Of a DNA stretch of 64,000 nucleotides, positions 24,013-33,532 are shown in pieces. A program made the position numbers and the translations under genes. The stretch is from an uncultured Nocardioides sp. (GTDB lineage Bacteria; Actinomycetota; Actinomycetes; Propionibacteriales; Nocardioidaceae), in assembly GCF_947489365.1 (NCBI RefSeq), contig NZ_CANLDB010000011.1, positions 27,918 through 91,917 on the forward strand, read 5' to 3'. The notes beneath the pieces were generated by a model, which saw only the letters and a program-made list of their open reading frames with translations, ran no database searches and had not been told where the DNA came from. How positions within the stretch are numbered: the first letter of the stretch is position 1; every line of letters starts with the position of its first letter.

Positions 24013-25889
24013 GCCTCCTCCGCCCCCTCCACGACGAACAGCTCGTGGCCCATCGGCACCTGTGCCCCGGCGGAGGCGCCGACGGCGGTGACGGTGCCGT
24101 CGTAGGGCGCCTTGAGGGCGAGCTCCATCTTCATGGCCTCCATCGTCCCGAGGACCTGGCCCTCGGTGACCGCGTCGCCCTCGGCGACGCGGACGTCGAC
24201 GACGGTGCCGGGCATCGGGGCGAGCACGGTGCCGCCCGCGACGTCGACGGCGTCCCCGGCGGCGGGGTCGGGCGGGGTCAGCACCCACCGTTGCCCCCGG
24301 TGGGTCGCCTCGACCTCGTGGGGCTGCACGTTCACCACGGACCGGACGGGCTCGCCGTCCACCCGCAGCTCGAGGACGTGGTCCGCGGCCGAGACCTGGG
24401 TGACCGGGACCCCGTCGACCGTGCCGGCGGCGCGGTCGACGGCGACCACGTGGTCCAGGTCCACCAGCGTGGGCGCGGCGGGGCCGCCGGCGCGGAACCC
24501 GTCGGCGGCGAACGGGCCGGGCGGGGAGGCGTGGGCGGCCAGCATCGCGGAGACCCAGGCGGCGGCCGTGCGGGCGACGTCCGCGGTGGGCGGCTCGAGG
24601 GTCGTGCGGTCGAGCCAGGCGGTGTCGATGGTCGCGTCGCGGAAGGCGTCGGTGGCCACCAGGGCGCGGAGGAACCCGGCGTTGGTCGTCAGCCCGAGCA
24701 CCCCGGTGCCGTCGAGGGCGTCCAGCAGGCGCGCGCGGGCCTCCTCGCGGTCGGCGCCGGCGGCGACCACCTTGCCGAGCATCGGGTCGTACGCCGTGGG
24801 CACGACCTGGCCGGACTCCAGCGCGTGGTCGACCCGCACGCCCTCGCCGGACGGCCAGCGCACGAGCGTGGCGGTGCCGGCCTGCGGCAGGAAGCCCGCC
24901 CAGGAGTCCTCGGCGTACACCCGGGCCTCGACGGCGTGGCCGGTGAGCGTGACGTCGTCCTGGGCGAGCCCGAGCGGCTCGCCGAGGGCGACGCGGAGCT
25001 GGAGGGCGACGAGGTCGAGGCCGGTGACCATCTCGGTGACGGGGTGCTCGACCTGGAGGCGGGTGTTCATCTCGAGGAAGAAGAACTCGCCGGTGTCGGC
25101 GTCGAGGAGGAACTCGACGGTGCCGGCGCCGACGTAGCCGACCTCGCGGGCCAGCCGGGCCCCGGCCTCGGTGATCTCGGTGCGCTGCTCCGGCGTGAGG
25201 GTGGGGGCCGGGGCCTCCTCGAGGACCTTCTGGTGGCGCCGCTGGGTGGAGCAGTCCCGCTCGAAGCAGTGGATCACCGTGCCGTGGGTGTCGCCGACGA
25301 CCTGGACCTCGACGTGGCGGCCGCGCTCGACGTACCGCTCGACCAGCATCGTGTCGTCGCCGAACCCGGCGGCGGCCTCGCGGCGGGCGGCGGCCAGCGC
25401 CTCGTCGTACTCACCGGCGGAGCGGACGACCCGCATCCCCTTGCCGCCGCCCCCGGCGGCGGCCTTCACGAGGACGGGGAAGGTCATCGCCTCGGGGCGC
25501 TCCACGTCGTACGACGGGACGACGGGGACGCCGGCGCGCTCGGCGATCGCGCGGGCGTGGTCCTTGCGGCCCATCGCGTCCATGACGTCGGCGCTGGGGC
25601 CCACGAGGGTGATCCCGGCGTCGTCGAGGGCGCGGGCGAACGCGGCGCGCTCGGAGAGGAAGCCGTAGCCGGGGTGGACCAGGTCGGCCCCCGACTCCCG
25701 GGCGGCGCGGACGACGTCGTCCACGTCGAGGTAGCTGTCGACGCGGACGGCGGCGTCGGCCCCGCGGACGTGCGGGGCGGAGGCGTCGAGGTCGGTGTGG
25801 ACGGCGACGGTGCGCATGCCCATCGCCGAGGCGGTGCGGAAGACCCGCAGCGCGATCTCGCCGCGGTTGGCCACGAGGAGGGTGGTCAC
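24009..25889 (-). CDS. Acyl-CoA carboxylase alpha subunit (biotin carboxylase plus biotin carrier)
   Basis: 626 residues. Residues 1-445 form the biotin carboxylase: LLVANRGEIALRVFRTASAMG, VHPGYGFLSE, the ATP-grasp loop KAAAGGGGKGMRVV, HCFERDCSTQRRHQK and EMNTRLQVEHPVTE. A linker domain follows, then the biotinyl domain ending VLAPMPGTVVDVRV ... GTMEAMKMELALKAP, with the biotinylated Lys in EAMKM. With the beta subunit and HMG-CoA lyase next door it is best read as 3-methylcrotonyl-CoA carboxylase alpha, although actinobacterial enzymes of this kind can also carboxylate propionyl- or acetyl-CoA. GTG start at 25889, seven bases after the beta-subunit stop. Confidence 0.93.
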   Translation of the reverse strand: MTTLLVANRGEIALRVFRTASAMGMRTVAVHTDLDASAPHVRGADAAVRVDSYLDVDDVVRAARESGADLVHPGYGFLSERAAFARALDDAGITLVGPSADVMDAMGRKDHARAIAERAGVPVVPSYDVERPEAMTFPVLVKAAAGGGGKGMRVVRSAGEYDEALAAARREAAAGFGDDTMLVERYVERGRHVEVQVVGDTHGTVIHCFERDCSTQRRHQKVLEEAPAPTLTPEQRTEITEAGARLAREVGYVGAGTVEFLLDADTGEFFFLEMNTRLQVEHPVTEMVTGLDLVALQLRVALGEPLGLAQDDVTLTGHAVEARVYAEDSWAGFLPQAGTATLVRWPSGEGVRVDHALESGQVVPTAYDPMLGKVVAAGADREEARARLLDALDGTGVLGLTTNAGFLRALVATDAFRDATIDTAWLDRTTLEPPTADVARTAAAWVSAMLAAHASPPGPFAADGFRAGGPAAPTLVDLDHVVAVDRAAGTVDGVPVTQVSAADHVLELRVDGEPVRSVVNVQPHEVEATHRGQRWVLTPPDPAAGDAVDVAGGTVLAPMPGTVVDVRVAEGDAVTEGQVLGTMEAMKMELALKAPYDGTVTAVGASAGAQVPMGHELFVVEGAEEA

Positions 25890-25896
25890 GGGGTCC

Positions 25897-27450
<1,554 letters not shown>

Positions 27451-27456
27451 GCCCGC

Positions 27457-27474
27457 AGGTTAGCGATCGTTAAC
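27457..27474 (-). promoter_or_regulatory. TetR-type operator overlapping the carboxylase operon -10
   Basis: GTTAGCGATCGTTAAC at 27459-27474 is a near-perfect palindrome. Read on the minus strand it gives GTTAACGATCGCTAAC followed by CT, so the -10 hexamer TAACCT (ending at 27457) lies inside the right half and is six bases from the GTG at 27450. The stop codon of the DUF389 gene (27470-27472) also lies in the palindrome. It matches the site before the TetR gene at 31704 in 14 of 16 bases. Confidence 0.8.
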
Positions 27475-28450
27475 CTCCGGCGTCCACCGCGGGCGCCGCT
27501 GGACCGCCCTCCCGCCGGCTCCACCGCGGCCCACCCCGGCCCGGACGCCAGATCGCGCTCTGGACGAGGAGCGTCAGGGTGCCGGCGAGCACGATGCCGG
27601 CGACGTTGATCGCCAGCTGGACCACCGACGACCATGCCTCGCCCCACGCGCCGACGGCGAGCGTGAGCCCGAGCGTGCCGATCGCGGGGACGGTGGTGAC
27701 GGAGATGAAGACCCCGACCAGCGTCGAGGACTTGGCCGCGGTGAGCGACAGGACGCCGGCGATCCCGGCCAGCACGGCGACCACGAAGGACCAGACGTCG
27801 GGGGCGACGATGAACTCGGTGAGCCTCCCCGTCGTCGCCGCGCGCTCCTCGACCACGCCGACGAGGTCGGCGACCTGCCACAGGGCGTACGACGCCAGGG
27901 CGGCCAGGCCCATGCTCGTCGCCAGGGTGAAGGTCGCCGGTCCGATCAGCCCCCACGACCGCCGGGCGAGCGCGAAGCAGACGCACGCCAGCGGGGCGAA
28001 TTCCGGCCCGACGACCATCGCGCCGACGATGAGGATCGGCTGGTCGAGGTAGCGACCGACGCTGGCGATGAGCGTCGCGAGCACCATGAACGCGAGGAAC
28101 GACCACGACCACCGGGCGTCGACGGCGGCGCGCTCCTCGACGGCGTCCCAGATGACGGCGTCGACCGGCTCGCCCGGGGCGATCTCCTCGGCCCGGTCGG
28201 CGGCGTCCGACATCAGGGTCTCGGCCTCGTCGACCCGCAGCGACCCCGACTGCTCGATCCCCATGTCCCGGAGGTCGCCGAGGACGCCGTTGGCGTTCTC
28301 CCGGGCGAGGTCGAAGGTCAGGAGGTCGCCGTCGCAGTCGACGACGACCCCGCGCAGCACGACGAGGTGGACGACGGTCGGGTCGTCACGCACGCGGGCG
28401 AGGGCGGCCTCGGCGAGGTCGTGCGGGGCGGTGAGGCGGACGTGGAGCAC
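27470..28450 (-). CDS. DUF389 family membrane protein
   Basis: 326 residues. The N-terminal soluble part (1-130) has LHVRLTAPHDLAEAALARVRDDPTVVHLVVLRG and VVDCDGDLLTFDLARENANGVLGDLRDMGI, an alpha/beta fold typical of the TIGR00341/DUF389 family. Five or six membrane segments follow, including ILIVGAMVVGPEFAPLACVCFALARRSWGL, which carries the family motif GAMVxxPxxxP in variant form. Function unknown. It lies four bases behind the TetR gene at 28455-29120, so it may be in that regulator's operon. Start GTG 28450. Confidence 0.85.
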   Translation of the reverse strand: MLHVRLTAPHDLAEAALARVRDDPTVVHLVVLRGVVVDCDGDLLTFDLARENANGVLGDLRDMGIEQSGSLRVDEAETLMSDAADRAEEIAPGEPVDAVIWDAVEERAAVDARWSWSFLAFMVLATLIASVGRYLDQPILIVGAMVVGPEFAPLACVCFALARRSWGLIGPATFTLATSMGLAALASYALWQVADLVGVVEERAATTGRLTEFIVAPDVWSFVVAVLAGIAGVLSLTAAKSSTLVGVFISVTTVPAIGTLGLTLAVGAWGEAWSSVVQLAINVAGIVLAGTLTLLVQSAIWRPGRGGPRWSRREGGPAAPAVDAGG

Positions 28451-28454
28451 GGGG

Positions 28455-29120
28455 TCATCCTGGCCCCGCGGCGCCCCGCCCTGCACCGGTGGTGGCCCCG
28501 TAGGAGCGGTCGATGGTCTCCAGGACCACGTCGAGCGCCGCCGAGCGGGTGGCCTCGTCCAGCTCCCGCAGCGGCCCCTCCGAGTGGAGGACGGCGAACC
28601 CGTGCACCGCGGACCAGCAGGTGATCTCCGCCCCAGGACGCGCCTCGGGCGCGAGGTGGCCCACCCGCACGAGGTCGTCCAGGAGCGCGTTGAGGACCAC
28701 GAACGGGTCGTCGGGGTCCTTCGTCCCGTCCGTCCCGAGGGACGGCGGGGAGGGGTAGGCCGCGAAGAGGACCCGGAACAGACCGGGCTCGGCGAGCGCG
28801 AAGTCGACATACCCCCGACCGCACTCGGAGAGCCGGGCACGGGCGGCCAGCACCTCCCCCTCGGGGTCCGCACCCGGCGGCACCCGGTCGGTCCGCCGGC
28901 GCATGGCGGTGGTCAGCTCGCCCATCCCGACCTCGGCGACCTCCGCGACCAGCGCGTCGCGGTCGCTGAAGTGGCGGTACGCCGCGTTGTGCGAGACGCC
29001 CACCCGGCGGGCGAGGTGGCGGACGACCAGACCGTCCGGTCCGCTCTCCCGGGCCGCCGCGACGGCAGCCTCCACGAGGGCCGCCCGCAGGTTGCCGTGG
29101 TGGTAGGGCGCGGTCGTCAT
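28455..29120 (-). CDS. TetR family regulator (WHG-type C-terminus)
   Basis: 221 residues. Residues 6-55 form the helix-turn-helix region: YHHGNLRAALVEAAVAAARESGPDGLVVRHLARRVGVSHNAAYRHFSDRDALVAEV. The C-terminal region contains FALAEPGLFRVLFA and CWSAVHGFAVLHSEGPL, the pattern of the WHG/TetR_C_13 domain. It is divergent from an MFS drug-type exporter with an inverted repeat between them, a common repressor/exporter arrangement. The ATG at 29120 follows TACGCT (complement of 29128-29133) by seven bases: leaderless candidate. Confidence 0.9.
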   Translation of the reverse strand: MTTAPYHHGNLRAALVEAAVAAARESGPDGLVVRHLARRVGVSHNAAYRHFSDRDALVAEVAEVGMGELTTAMRRRTDRVPPGADPEGEVLAARARLSECGRGYVDFALAEPGLFRVLFAAYPSPPSLGTDGTKDPDDPFVVLNALLDDLVRVGHLAPEARPGAEITCWSAVHGFAVLHSEGPLRELDEATRSAALDVVLETIDRSYGATTGAGRGAAGPG

Positions 29121-29148
29121 CGGCCTCAGCGTATCCCGGTGAGGCAGT

Positions 29149-29175
29149 GATGTTGACACCGGCAACATCGAGGAG
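29149..29175. promoter_or_regulatory. TetR operator and MFS gene promoter/RBS
   Basis: GATGTTG (29149-29155) and CAACATC (29163-29169) are perfect inverted arms around seven bases. The consensus-like -35 hexamer TTGACA (29153-29158, plus strand) lies inside. GAGGAG at 29170-29175 is a strong ribosome binding site seven bases before the ATG at 29183. On the minus strand the operator covers the -35 position of the TetR gene. Confidence 0.7.
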
Positions 29176-29182
29176 CACCCTC

Positions 29183-30787
29183 ATGTTGTCGGTGTCCACA
29201 TCGACACCCGTGTCCTCCGTCGCCCTGGGAGCCCCCGTGCCACGTCAGCCACTCCTCCTCGCCACCGTGTGCCTCGCGGCGCTGACCATCAACCTCGACA
29301 CGACGATCGTGAACGTCGCGCTGCCGTCCCTGGCCACGGAACTGGACGCCGACACCCGCGAGCTGCTCTGGATCGTCGACGGCTACAACCTCGCCTTCGC
29401 CGCCCTCGTGCTGGCGATGGGCAGCGTCTCCGACCGGTTCGGACGACGTCCCTCGCTGCTGGTCGGCCTGGCCGGCTTCGGGCTCGCGTCCGGCGCCGCC
29501 GCCCTGGTCGACAGCAGCGCCGCCCTGATCGCCCTGCGGTTCGTGATGGGGGTCTGCGCCGCACTGATCTTCCCGACGACCCTCTCGATCATCGCCAACG
29601 CCTTCACCGAGCGGCGCGAGCGCGCCGCCGCGCTCGGCGTCTGGGGGGCCGCGGTCGGCCTCGGCGTGGCGCTGGGGCCCGTCACCGGCGGCTGGTTGCT
29701 GGAGCACTTCACCTGGCACGCGGTGTTCTGGGCGCTGCTCCCCGTCGCGGCCCTCGCCATCGCCATGACGCTGGCCTTCGTGCCCGAGTCGCGCGACCCC
29801 GACGTCCCGCCGCTCGACCGCGCCGGCCTGGTCGTCTCGGTCGCCGCGCTCGGGCTGCTGACCTGGACCATCATCGAGGCCCCCGAGCACGGGTGGGCCT
29901 CCGCGACCACCCTGGCCGGCTTCGCCGTCGCCGCCGCGCTCGTCGTGGTCTTCGTCGTCCTCGAGCGCCGCGTGGCCCACCCGATGCTGGACGTCACCCT
30001 CTTCGCCGACCGCCGGTTCTCCGCCGCCGCCGGGGCGGTCACCGTCGTCTTCTTCGCCCTCTTCGGCTTCATCTTCCTGATCACGCAGTACTTCCAGTTC
30101 GCCCGTGACTACTCGCCGCTGGGCACCGGCCTGCGGATCCTGCCGGTCGCGACCTGCATCGCGATCGCCTCGGTGGTGGGCGGCCTGCTCGCGCCCCGCC
30201 TCGGGACCCGCACGGTCGTCGTCACCGGCCTCGCGCTCCTCGGGACGTCGTTCCTGTGGATCTCCACGCTCGAGCTCGACGCGTCGTACGCGCAGGTGAT
30301 CGTGCCGCAGATGGTCCTCATGGGCCTCGGGCTCGGCCTGGTCTCGACCCCCGCGACCGAGTCGATCCTCCAGGTCCTGCCGCCGGCGCGGGCCGGGGTC
30401 GGCTCCGCGGTCAACGACGCCACCCGCGAGCTGGGCGGCACCCTCGGGGTCGCTGTCGTCGGCTCCCTGTTCTCCAGCCTGTACGCCGACCGGCTGGCCG
30501 AGCTGCTCGACGGGCGCCTGGACCCGGCGACGCTCGCGGAGGCGGAGGACTCCGTCGGCGTGACGGCCGCGATCGCGGCGGGCTCGCCGGCGGTGGCGGA
30601 CGCGCTGGGCGACGCCTTCATGGTCGGGCTGTCCGCCGCCTGCGTGGTGATCGGCGTGCTCTGCCTCGCCGCGGCGCTGGCCGGGCTCGTCGCCCTGCCG
30701 GGGCGGGTCCGGGCGCCGCAGGGGCGCCCGGACCCCGCTCCGGGGTCGGGGTCAGGAGGCGTCGAGTCGGGCGAGCTCGTCGGCTGA
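29183..30787 (+). CDS. MFS transporter, DHA2 (14-helix) drug exporter type
   Basis: 534 residues. The first helix LLATVCLAALTINLDTTIVNVALPSLATEL has the DHA2 motif D1; LWIVDGYNLAFAALVLAMGSVSDRFGRRPSLL has the MFS loop 2-3 motif; ALGVWGAAVGLGVALGPVTGGWLLEHF is the antiporter motif C. About 14 membrane segments and a charged tail. It likely exports a drug, dye or lipid by proton antiport. Regulation by the divergent TetR protein through the operator at 29149-29169 is likely. Its last 36 bases overlap the end of the convergent aldo/keto reductase gene. Confidence 0.9.
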   Translation: MLSVSTSTPVSSVALGAPVPRQPLLLATVCLAALTINLDTTIVNVALPSLATELDADTRELLWIVDGYNLAFAALVLAMGSVSDRFGRRPSLLVGLAGFGLASGAAALVDSSAALIALRFVMGVCAALIFPTTLSIIANAFTERRERAAALGVWGAAVGLGVALGPVTGGWLLEHFTWHAVFWALLPVAALAIAMTLAFVPESRDPDVPPLDRAGLVVSVAALGLLTWTIIEAPEHGWASATTLAGFAVAAALVVVFVVLERRVAHPMLDVTLFADRRFSAAAGAVTVVFFALFGFIFLITQYFQFARDYSPLGTGLRILPVATCIAIASVVGGLLAPRLGTRTVVVTGLALLGTSFLWISTLELDASYAQVIVPQMVLMGLGLGLVSTPATESILQVLPPARAGVGSAVNDATRELGGTLGVAVVGSLFSSLYADRLAELLDGRLDPATLAEAEDSVGVTAAIAAGSPAVADALGDAFMVGLSAACVVIGVLCLAAALAGLVALPGRVRAPQGRPDPAPGSGSGGVESGELVG

Positions 30788-31636
30788 GAGCTCGACGTCC
30801 GCCGCCGCGGCGGAGTCGGCGATCGACTGCGGCCGCTTCGAGCCCGGGATCGGGATCACGCAGGGCGAGGTGGCGAGCTCCCAGGCCAGGGCGACCTGCT
30901 GGGGGCTGAGGCCGCGCTCGGTGGCGACCTCGGCGAACGCCGGGTGCTTCTCCGCGAGCTCCTTGGCGTCGGCGAGGCCGCCGAGCGGGCTCCAGGGCAG
31001 GAAGGCCAGGCCGAGCTCCTCGCAGACCTCGATCTCCGGCCGCGAGCTGCGGAACTTGGGGCTGAACTGGTTCTGCACGCTCACCAGCGACGAGCCGAGG
31101 ACGTCGTGGGCGGCGCGGATCTGGTCCGGGTCGGCGTTCGACAGCCCGATCATCGCCACCTTGCCCGTGCGGGCGATCTCGTCGAGCGTGCCGATGACCT
31201 CGTCGTACGGCACCTTCGGGTCGGGGCGGTGGTGCTGCCACAGGTCGATCTGCTCGACGCCGAGCCGCTGGAGGCTCGCGTCGACCGCCGCGTGCAGGTG
31301 CTCGGGGCTCGAGTCGACCTCCCACCCGCCGTCGTCGGTGCGGGTGTGGCCGCCCTTCGTCGCGAGGACGACGCGGTCGCGGACCCCGAGCTCGTCGAGC
31401 AGCGAGGCGACGACGCGCTCGTTGTGGCCCATCGCCTCCGCGCCCTGGGAGTCGGCGTCGCCGTACGCGTCGGCGGTGTCGAGGAGGGTGACACCGGCGT
31501 CGAGCGCGGTGCGCAGCGTGTCGAGCAGCTGCTCGCGCGGCGCCTCGCCGGTCTGGGTGAAGGTCATGAGGCCGAGGCCGACGGCCCCCACCTCGATGCG
31601 GCCGACGGTGTCGTTGCCGAGGATCCGGGTGTGCAT
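30752..31636 (-). CDS. Aldo/keto reductase
   Basis: 294-residue (alpha/beta)8 NADPH oxidoreductase. The catalytic tetrad is visible: Asp and Tyr in TLLDTADAYGDADSQG, Lys in VVLATKGGH and His in DLWQHHRPDPKVPYDEV. LVSVQNQFSPKF and AFLPWSPLGGL lie around the cofactor site, and the C-terminal CVIPIPGSKRPQSIADSAAAADVELSADELARL is typical. Substrate unknown. The ATG at 31636 follows TACGTT (complement of 31644-31649) by seven bases: leaderless candidate. Divergent from the TetR gene at 31704. Confidence 0.92.
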   Translation of the reverse strand: MHTRILGNDTVGRIEVGAVGLGLMTFTQTGEAPREQLLDTLRTALDAGVTLLDTADAYGDADSQGAEAMGHNERVVASLLDELGVRDRVVLATKGGHTRTDDGGWEVDSSPEHLHAAVDASLQRLGVEQIDLWQHHRPDPKVPYDEVIGTLDEIARTGKVAMIGLSNADPDQIRAAHDVLGSSLVSVQNQFSPKFRSSRPEIEVCEELGLAFLPWSPLGGLADAKELAEKHPAFAEVATERGLSPQQVALAWELATSPCVIPIPGSKRPQSIADSAAAADVELSADELARLDAS

Positions 31637-31678
31637 GCCCGCCAACGTACCCGGGGTGGACGCCGGGCGGCGCCGGAC

Positions 31679-31696
31679 GTTAACGAGCACTAACCT
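31679..31696 (+). promoter_or_regulatory. TetR-type operator overlapping its own gene's -10
   Basis: GTTAACGAGCACTAAC (31679-31694) is an imperfect palindrome followed by CT, so TAACCT (31691-31696) is both operator half and -10, seven bases before the GTG at 31704. It has the same architecture as the site before the carboxylase operon at 27457-27474, with 14 of 16 operator bases identical. Confidence 0.8.
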
Positions 31697-31703
31697 GCAC
31701 CCC

Positions 31704-32279
31704 GTGACCACGACCGGCGCGGTGGCCCGTCGCGAGCAGATCCTCGCGACGGCGGCCGAGCTGTTCGCGGAGCGCGGCTTCCACGGCGTCTCGGTCGCCG
31801 ACCTCGGCGCCGCCTGCGGCATCTCGGGTCCGGCGCTCTACAAGCACTTCGGCTCGAAGGACGCCGTCCTCGCCGAGATGCTCGTGGCGATCAGCGAGGA
31901 GCTGCTGGCCGAGGGTCGGCAGCGGGTGGGCTCCGCCGACGACGCGGCGGACGCCGTACGCCGGCTCGTGGACTTCCACGTCGACTTCGCGCTCGGGCGG
32001 CCCGCGCTGATCGTCGTCCAGGACCGCGACTGGGCCTCGCTGCCGGACGACGCCCGCGAGCGGGTCCGGGGTCTCCAGCGCGCGTACGTCGACCTCTGGG
32101 CCGCCCAGCTCCGCACCGTCGACCCCGGCCTGGACCTCGACGCCTCCCGGGCGGCCGCCCACGCGACGTTCGGGCTGCTCAACTCGACCCCCCACAGCGC
32201 CCGGGTGCCGGCCGAGCGCATGCGCGGCCTCCTCGCCGGGATGGCGCTGCGCTCCCTGGGGGCCGACTCGGCGACCTAG
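31704..32279 (+). CDS. TetR family regulator, probable controller of the carboxylase operon
   Basis: 191 residues. The DNA-binding part ARREQILATAAELFAERGFHGVSVADLGAACGISGPALYKHFGSKDAVLAEML is classic TetR, and its GFHGVSV and GISGPALYKHF wording resembles actinobacterial regulators of acyl-CoA/leucine catabolism such as those beside accA1/accD1 (from memory). The C-terminal ligand domain includes ALIVVQDRDWASLPDDARERVR. GTG start at 31704. Its promoter carries the same operator as the carboxylase/HMG-CoA lyase operon, so autoregulation plus control of that operon is predicted. The stop shares CTAG with the stop of the convergent SRPBCC gene. Confidence 0.9.
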   Translation: MTTTGAVARREQILATAAELFAERGFHGVSVADLGAACGISGPALYKHFGSKDAVLAEMLVAISEELLAEGRQRVGSADDAADAVRRLVDFHVDFALGRPALIVVQDRDWASLPDDARERVRGLQRAYVDLWAAQLRTVDPGLDLDASRAAAHATFGLLNSTPHSARVPAERMRGLLAGMALRSLGADSAT

Positions 32280-32782
32280 GGGGTGGCCTCGAAGTCGGCC
32301 TTGAGGCGGGCCAGGGTGCGGGCGATGTTGCGGCGCTGGAACTCCGGGAAGGTGCGGCCGCCGGTGACGACGCGGTCGAAGCCGGCGGCGAGGCGGTCGG
32401 GCCACCGCTGGCGTCCGTCGGTCCAGGTCTCGGTGACGATCGTGCCGTCGACGACGGGGTCGAAGCGCCAGTCCCAGCGGGCGATCCGGCCGCGCATCAC
32501 CGGGCGGCGCAGGCCGATCTCGCCGACCACGAAGCTGAACCGTCGACCCGGTTCGGCGTGGGTCACCACGCACCGGGTGCTCCAGCGGGCGCGGCCCCGC
32601 TGGTTGGTGCCGACGAAGGACGCGCCCTCCGGCAGCGGGCGGCCCGGGTGGGGGACGGTGGCGCCGGTGTTCTCCGGGCTCCACCGCGGCATCTGCGAGG
32701 GGTCCGCGACCGCTTCGTAGAGCTCGAGGGCGTCCGCGGCGATCACCACCGAATCGCTCACCGTCATGGTCCGGCCCGCCAT
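32276..32782 (-). CDS. SRPBCC family protein (polyketide cyclase/dehydrase-like)
   Basis: 168 residues. It begins MAGRTMTVSDSVVIAADALELYEAVADPSQMPRWSPENTGA, the helix-grip opening of START/SRPBCC domains, and continues FVGTNQRGRARWSTRCVVTHAEPGRRFSFVVGE and TIVTETWTDGRQRWP. It probably binds a small hydrophobic ligand; no catalytic role can be named. The ATG at 32782 follows TAGGGT (complement of 32790-32795) by seven bases; a second ATG at 32767 is possible. The stop codon overlaps the stop of the convergent TetR gene within CTAG. Confidence 0.85.
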   Translation of the reverse strand: MAGRTMTVSDSVVIAADALELYEAVADPSQMPRWSPENTGATVPHPGRPLPEGASFVGTNQRGRARWSTRCVVTHAEPGRRFSFVVGEIGLRRPVMRGRIARWDWRFDPVVDGTIVTETWTDGRQRWPDRLAAGFDRVVTGGRTFPEFQRRNIARTLARLKADFEATP

Positions 32783-32813
32783 GCGTCTCACCCTAGGACG
32801 GCGCGGCGCCGAT

Positions 32814-33527
32814 TCAGAACAGGTGTTCCGTGGCCGCGTCGCCGCGGGCGACGAGCTCCAGCAGGCGCTGGGCCCGCAGGACGGCGTCGAGGCCGACGTC
32901 GAGGTCCTGCTCCTCGTCGGCGTCGGGTGCCTCGTGACCGTCCGCGTCCGCAGGGGCCCGGTCCCCGACCGGCTCGGCGGTGCGGGCGTGCAGGCGGGCC
33001 AGCAGCTGCTCCCGGTCGAGGCCGCGGAGGTGGAACAGCACCAGCGGGTCGCGGTCCAGCAGGTGGGCGAGCACGGTCAGCACCGCGAGGGCGTGGGGGC
33101 AGGGGTCGAGCCACGCCTGGCAGGTGCAGGTCGCGCCCAGCTCCCCGGCGTACGGGACGAGCTCGACGCCGCCCTCCTCGGCGTCCTCGACCAGCGACAG
33201 CGGCAGCTCGCCCGCGAGCAGGGCGGTGACCCGGCCGGACTGGGCCGCGACGATCTCGACCAGCGTGCTCGTGGAGACGTCGTCCCAGGTCTCGACCGTC
33301 CCGGAGACGGTGTGCGCGTCGTCGCCCTCCTCGACGGCGGCGACGAACGCGCCGCCCTCCACCGTGACGGCCCCGACCTTCCCGCTGCGGGCGATCGAGC
33401 GGCCCCGGCGGAGGTCCGCCTCGCCGTACGCCGCCTCCTCCACCGCGCGCAGCCACGCCTTGGACCACCAGCCCGTGGACCGGCCGCGGCGCGACGTGGC
33501 CACGCGGGCGTGGGTGACGGCGGCCAC
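32814..33527 (-). CDS. SWIM zinc finger protein
   Basis: 237 residues. The SWIM motif C-x-C ... C-x-H is seen in ATCTCQAWLDPCPHALAVL at about residues 133-150. The N-terminal part STGWWSKAWLRAVEEAAYGEADLRRGRSIARSGKVGAVTVEGG matches the SWIM proteins encoded beside SNF2 helicases. An acidic linker (DADEEQDLDVG) precedes the C-terminus. Probably binds DNA or protein together with the SNF2 enzyme encoded five bases upstream. GTG start at 33527. Confidence 0.87.
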   Translation of the reverse strand: MAAVTHARVATSRRGRSTGWWSKAWLRAVEEAAYGEADLRRGRSIARSGKVGAVTVEGGAFVAAVEEGDDAHTVSGTVETWDDVSTSTLVEIVAAQSGRVTALLAGELPLSLVEDAEEGGVELVPYAGELGATCTCQAWLDPCPHALAVLTVLAHLLDRDPLVLFHLRGLDREQLLARLHARTAEPVGDRAPADADGHEAPDADEEQDLDVGLDAVLRAQRLLELVARGDAATEHLF

Positions 33528-33532
33528 GGGCC

